Position numbers and translations under genes: made by a program
NCBI GenBank assembly: GCA_013396995.1
Contig: VWZP01004506.1
Coordinates: 2,343,733-2,407,732, forward strand
DNA length: 64,000 bases
From: Dicaeum eximium
Lineage: Eukaryota > Chordata > Aves > Passeriformes > Dicaeidae
Reading direction: 5' to 3'
Part shown: positions 60,501-64,000 of the stretch, piece after piece
Layout of the letters: every line of letters starts with the position of its first letter
Position numbering within the stretch: position 1 is the stretch's first letter
The notes under the pieces: model-generated
What the model was told of the DNA's origin: nothing
Database searches by the model: none
The model's input: the letters and a program-made list of their open reading frames with translations, nothing else

Positions 60501-63500
60501 GGATTTATTCCAGCTAAAAGGAAAAATGGAAACTGGAGGTTTTTATTTCAACTGCTGGACTGGTCCTCCAAATGGGTGATCCAGACCTTACCATTCATTC
60601 CTTGTGCATTTCTCACATATGACCAATGGATCTGTAAAACAGAGATGATGTGGTTTCATTTCTTCTGTTCTTTCACCCTTTTTCTTAACTAGTTGGGCAT
60701 AAAGGCCTGCAGGAATCCTCAGCTGAGGTCTCCAGGATCTAATGCTATAAGCTTATAGCTTATAGTTTTTTTCAAAATCATGTTTAGGGAGTTTAATGTC
60801 CAGAATGTTGTGCATAACATCTGTGTGACTTTTTACAGAAATGCCAACCTAAAGGCCCTGGCAGTGCAGAAGTGCCACAGGGCACTCAGCCTCAAGCAAA
60901 CCACCTCTACCAGCAGAAAAAAGAGCATGTGCAGAAGAAGGGCTAGACAGAAAGAACCTCATTCCTAATGGCCAAAGAGACAAACTGTCTCTGAACGTCT
61001 TGCTGCTCACTGCTGGCTAAATCATCACCCCTTGTTTAGCCAGGACTAAAACAGTAAAAGGCTTCACCATAATCCAGTCTTCTCTTATATGTTTTATAGA
61101 AAGTCCATGACATAACTTAGTTTTCACATTACAAATGAGATGGGAAAAAAAATCAATGAAGAAGCTCAAAAAAACCAAAAGATAATACCTTAGAAATCAC
61201 TGGGAGTGCCTCACTGAAAGCCACAGGGGCGGAAGGAAACACTGAATGTTCATGTTTTCCTGTGCTTCAAAGCTGTTTTCTTTCCATTTGGCTTTAAAGA
61301 ATGTAATTTTGGCTGGCTTCATGGCTCTTACATCACGAAAAATGGTCTGCCTTTCACAATGGTTCTGTGCTGAGATACACCTGAAAGCTAGAGGGGAGCA
61401 AAGGGAAAGGAAATAGAGCTTTAAGAAAATCACAACAGGAATTTTTTATTATGCTCATTTTTTTCCTTTTATTATTGATGGCAGGGTATGGGGGAAAAAA
61501 ACTGGTTGGAGTAACTGATTTTTGGAGGAAAAAACAAATGATCAGATGAGCTTGGCAGTGCTAGCCATGAGAACACAAATACCTGAGAGAAAAAACATTC
61601 AACTTCATTGTTGCATACTCCTGCAACATAATCGCTTCCTACGGCATAATAAGAAGTCACAGACAGTAGTCTTCAGACAATGGTTAACAAAAAAGAACAA
61701 TTTCAATATTGCTGCAACATTTGACAACTCTCAGTACCATAAAATCTACGTAAGATGTGCTGGTGTGTTCACTTAGAACTGACAATTTTAAATATCTATA
61801 ATTTATAGTTTAATTAAAATGAATGTCTTAAGTACAGGATCATAAGAATCTGGAAATGTACAGTCAAAATCACTCTGGAATCCACACAGACACATCCATG
61901 GCTTTATCAGACTAACTACACATTTCCTTTGTCCTGTGTAAATATGTGTTTTTCACATAAGAGAAATTTGGCAGCGGTTTTCTCTACGTAACTCAAACCT
62001 CTGTCCCTCTGGTTTACAATTTGCAAGTTCTTGAAGTCCTTCGTACTCACACACTGCTGAGAGATTTCCACTTGTCTACTTACAATAAATGGGATCTTCA
62101 AACAAATAATAAAATTTTAAAAAATTAAAATTTGCCAACCCAAGACAAACTAGTAGGTAATGAGATGCAAACTATTTCGGAATTAATTTTTTAAAAAAGG
62201 TAACAGGTAAGTTTAAGGAGTTTGGTGCTGGAAATGCTCAGAAAACTGTGGTGTGGGTCTGTCAGATGCTGATCCTCGTTGCCTGTGCCCCTTCTGGTCA
62301 AAGCATTTGCAGCTGAAGTTGCTGCATTCAAGTTTCATTGCTGCAACCAAAGAAAAACTACTTTGCTGCAAACTAGCAAGTGTGGGAATACACTTCCTCA
62401 TGGTCTGGGACTCTGCTCCAGGGGTGACTTTCTTGGAGGCAAGGGTAAAAGAACACATGTCAAGTTGCTACCTGAGAAAACTGAGAAACATTTGAACTGC
62501 TTAGATTGACACAGAGGAAAATGCTAAAATTGGGATTGCCACTTCTTTAATGTGTTTTTTTTGGTGTGTAATCTTTCAGGAGCTCATTGAGGTCAAGATG
62601 CTCTGCATCCAACTTTGGAAAAGGGACAGAGTAAGGAGGAGATCAGAGCACATCCCATCTCTCCCTACCTGGATATGAGATTACAGGGGTAGCTCTAAGT
62701 CTCACACCAATGTTTCATCTCCCTTGATGGCACTTTCCAAGACTGTAGGAAGAATTTGGGTGCTAAACACCTAATTCTGTATCACCACCGATGTCTGGAT
62801 GGGGGCTTGTCATTCATCTCCCTTCAGAAAGATCCTCCTGGGCACACGTAAGAGCTCCAAGTGGGAGTTTGGGAGCTCCCAGGTTAAACAGACTGAACCC
62901 TACAGGGCTAGGCACCCCCACTGCAGTTTACAACTTGACAGGTTTCATGTGGCCAGTTTGGGCTGGGTTTAAACTGACTCAGTGTTCATAAGGGACTGGG
63001 GGGAGTTAGAAAGTGTTGTACTCCTCAGTGCACAGAGGGTGTTTGGGACAGCCAATGCATACACACACTCCCAGACACTCATTAAAGTCATTGCATGAAC
63101 AAAATACTGGCTAACTCACATCAGTTTACACTCTCATTTGCATATGATTTTGTGCTGAGATTCTAGGATTGTCCAAACTTCACACTCAAAGTGAAACCTG
63201 GGGGTGAACCAGCCTGGTTCATAACTAACTGAAGAGAAAGTTCATGCAGCATCCTGGGAAGGAGAACTGATGGGTTTCACACATTCCCATCTCTGGCACA
63301 AAAAAAGAAACACAATGAAAAGCTTATAAAAGGGGAATTATCAGATTACAGGACAAAAATTGTTCTTCAAATCTTAGTTCATGAACCTTTTGACGAACCT
63401 GCTCAAAGGTATGTCTGAAGAGCAAGCACAAATTGGTACATTTTTCATTACTTCTGTCATCATCCTGCCAAATTTCCTGACAGCTTGGAAGAGCCCTCCA

Positions 63501-64000
63501 CTTTTGTGTGGCCCAAGGATTCTCACCCTCAGGATTACAAGCAGTTGGCAGACGACTCTCATCGCCCTGCCTTGCTCTCAGGATTCATCTCCATGGATAA
63601 ATCCTGTAGTAACAGGTGGGATCCATTTCGATTAGGTCACTCACCAGAGAAATCACAGGCTTAGACCCTGAAGGTCTGTCTTAGAAATTGAAGGTTCAGT
63701 GCAGCCAGCAACAGGATACAGGCAGGTAGTACCAAACTGACTGGGGTGGGGTGGGGTGAAGGCATCCTCACCTATTCCTTTCCACCCTGGTTCCCTGTAG
63801 GAACGTGACACTTCTCTAACTCTTCATCTCTTACAGAATAACCTGAGAGATCTGCCATGCCCAGGCTCTTCCTTCAAGGGTGACTGTCTCTGGAACAGAA
63901 GCACATTAACATGAGCTGGAATGTGCTCCCCAGACTTGTGCCTGTCCAGCAGAGGAGCAAGGGGGTAGATACTAAAACCAATTACTCGTCCCCATGTAAA
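57504..64000. other. unique AT-rich DNA, no gene seen
   Basis: Starts with a T-run (57508-57522). A 14-bp perfect palindrome CTATAAGCTTATAG lies at 60745-60758, and a short GTGGG run near 63744-63757. Open frames are short and without motifs. No repeat family, exon or RNA gene was recognised to the end of the window. Confidence 0.4.

Noticed and set aside
60745..60758. Perfect palindrome CTATAAGCTTATAG
   Set aside because: A single 14-bp AT-rich palindrome is expected by chance in a window of this size.
1..64000. Prokaryotic features: operons, Shine-Dalgarno sites, CRISPR, insertion sequences
   Set aside because: Sequence texture, CR1 LINEs and retroviral LTRs mark this as vertebrate DNA. 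No regular spaced repeat array is present.

Overview
The window looks like bird nuclear DNA, most likely from a songbird. It is AT-rich and CpG-poor, with no long coding frames and no operon-like gene packing. It carries several copies of CR1, the dominant avian LINE, with the typical ATTCTATGAT-type 3' tail, plus endogenous retrovirus LTRs of kinds common in songbird genomes. I recognise no complete host protein-coding gene, tRNA, rRNA or CRISPR. It reads as an intergenic or intronic stretch shaped by retroelements.

Layout. 1-5.3 kb: unique DNA with a CpG-rich patch at about 545-855. 5.3-5.7 kb: truncated CR1 (minus). 5.7-19.1 kb: AT-rich unique DNA, including a possible conserved noncoding block near 8.0-8.26 kb. 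19.1-20.3 kb: CR1 3' half (plus) with a decayed reverse transcriptase. 20.3-29.5 kb: mostly unique, with a very old CR1-like remnant near 27.65-27.85 kb. 29.5-38.1 kb is the retroelement cluster: a CR1 (minus) split by a 1.1-kb solo LTR, an LTR-like promoter and poly(A) region near 35.4-35.6 kb, a palindromic retroviral element at 36252-37174, and another CR1 fragment. 38.1-44.5 kb: unique DNA. 44.5-45.2 kb: a solo LTR of the same family as the palindromic element. 46.35 kb: a 60-bp CR1 tail. 47.7-47.8 kb: a (TTG)n/(TTA)n microsatellite. 56.3-57.5 kb: CR1 (minus). The rest is unique or low-complexity DNA.

The most interesting object is the 923-bp unit at 36252-37174. Two 176-bp arms, inverted with respect to each other and differing at one base, start TG and end CA. 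They are flanked by the 5-bp direct repeat AATCT. The arms match the 5' end (U3) of the LTR at 44534, and they enclose a piece of retroviral gag carrying the capsid C-terminal domain and major homology region. A normal provirus has direct LTRs; this has U3-gag-inverted U3 and still shows an integration-type target duplication. It may be an aberrant integrated reverse-transcription product or a member of an undescribed non-autonomous family.

No cooperation between genes can be described, because no functional host gene is visible. Homology statements rest on remembered family patterns and on comparing parts of this window with each other; no database search was made.
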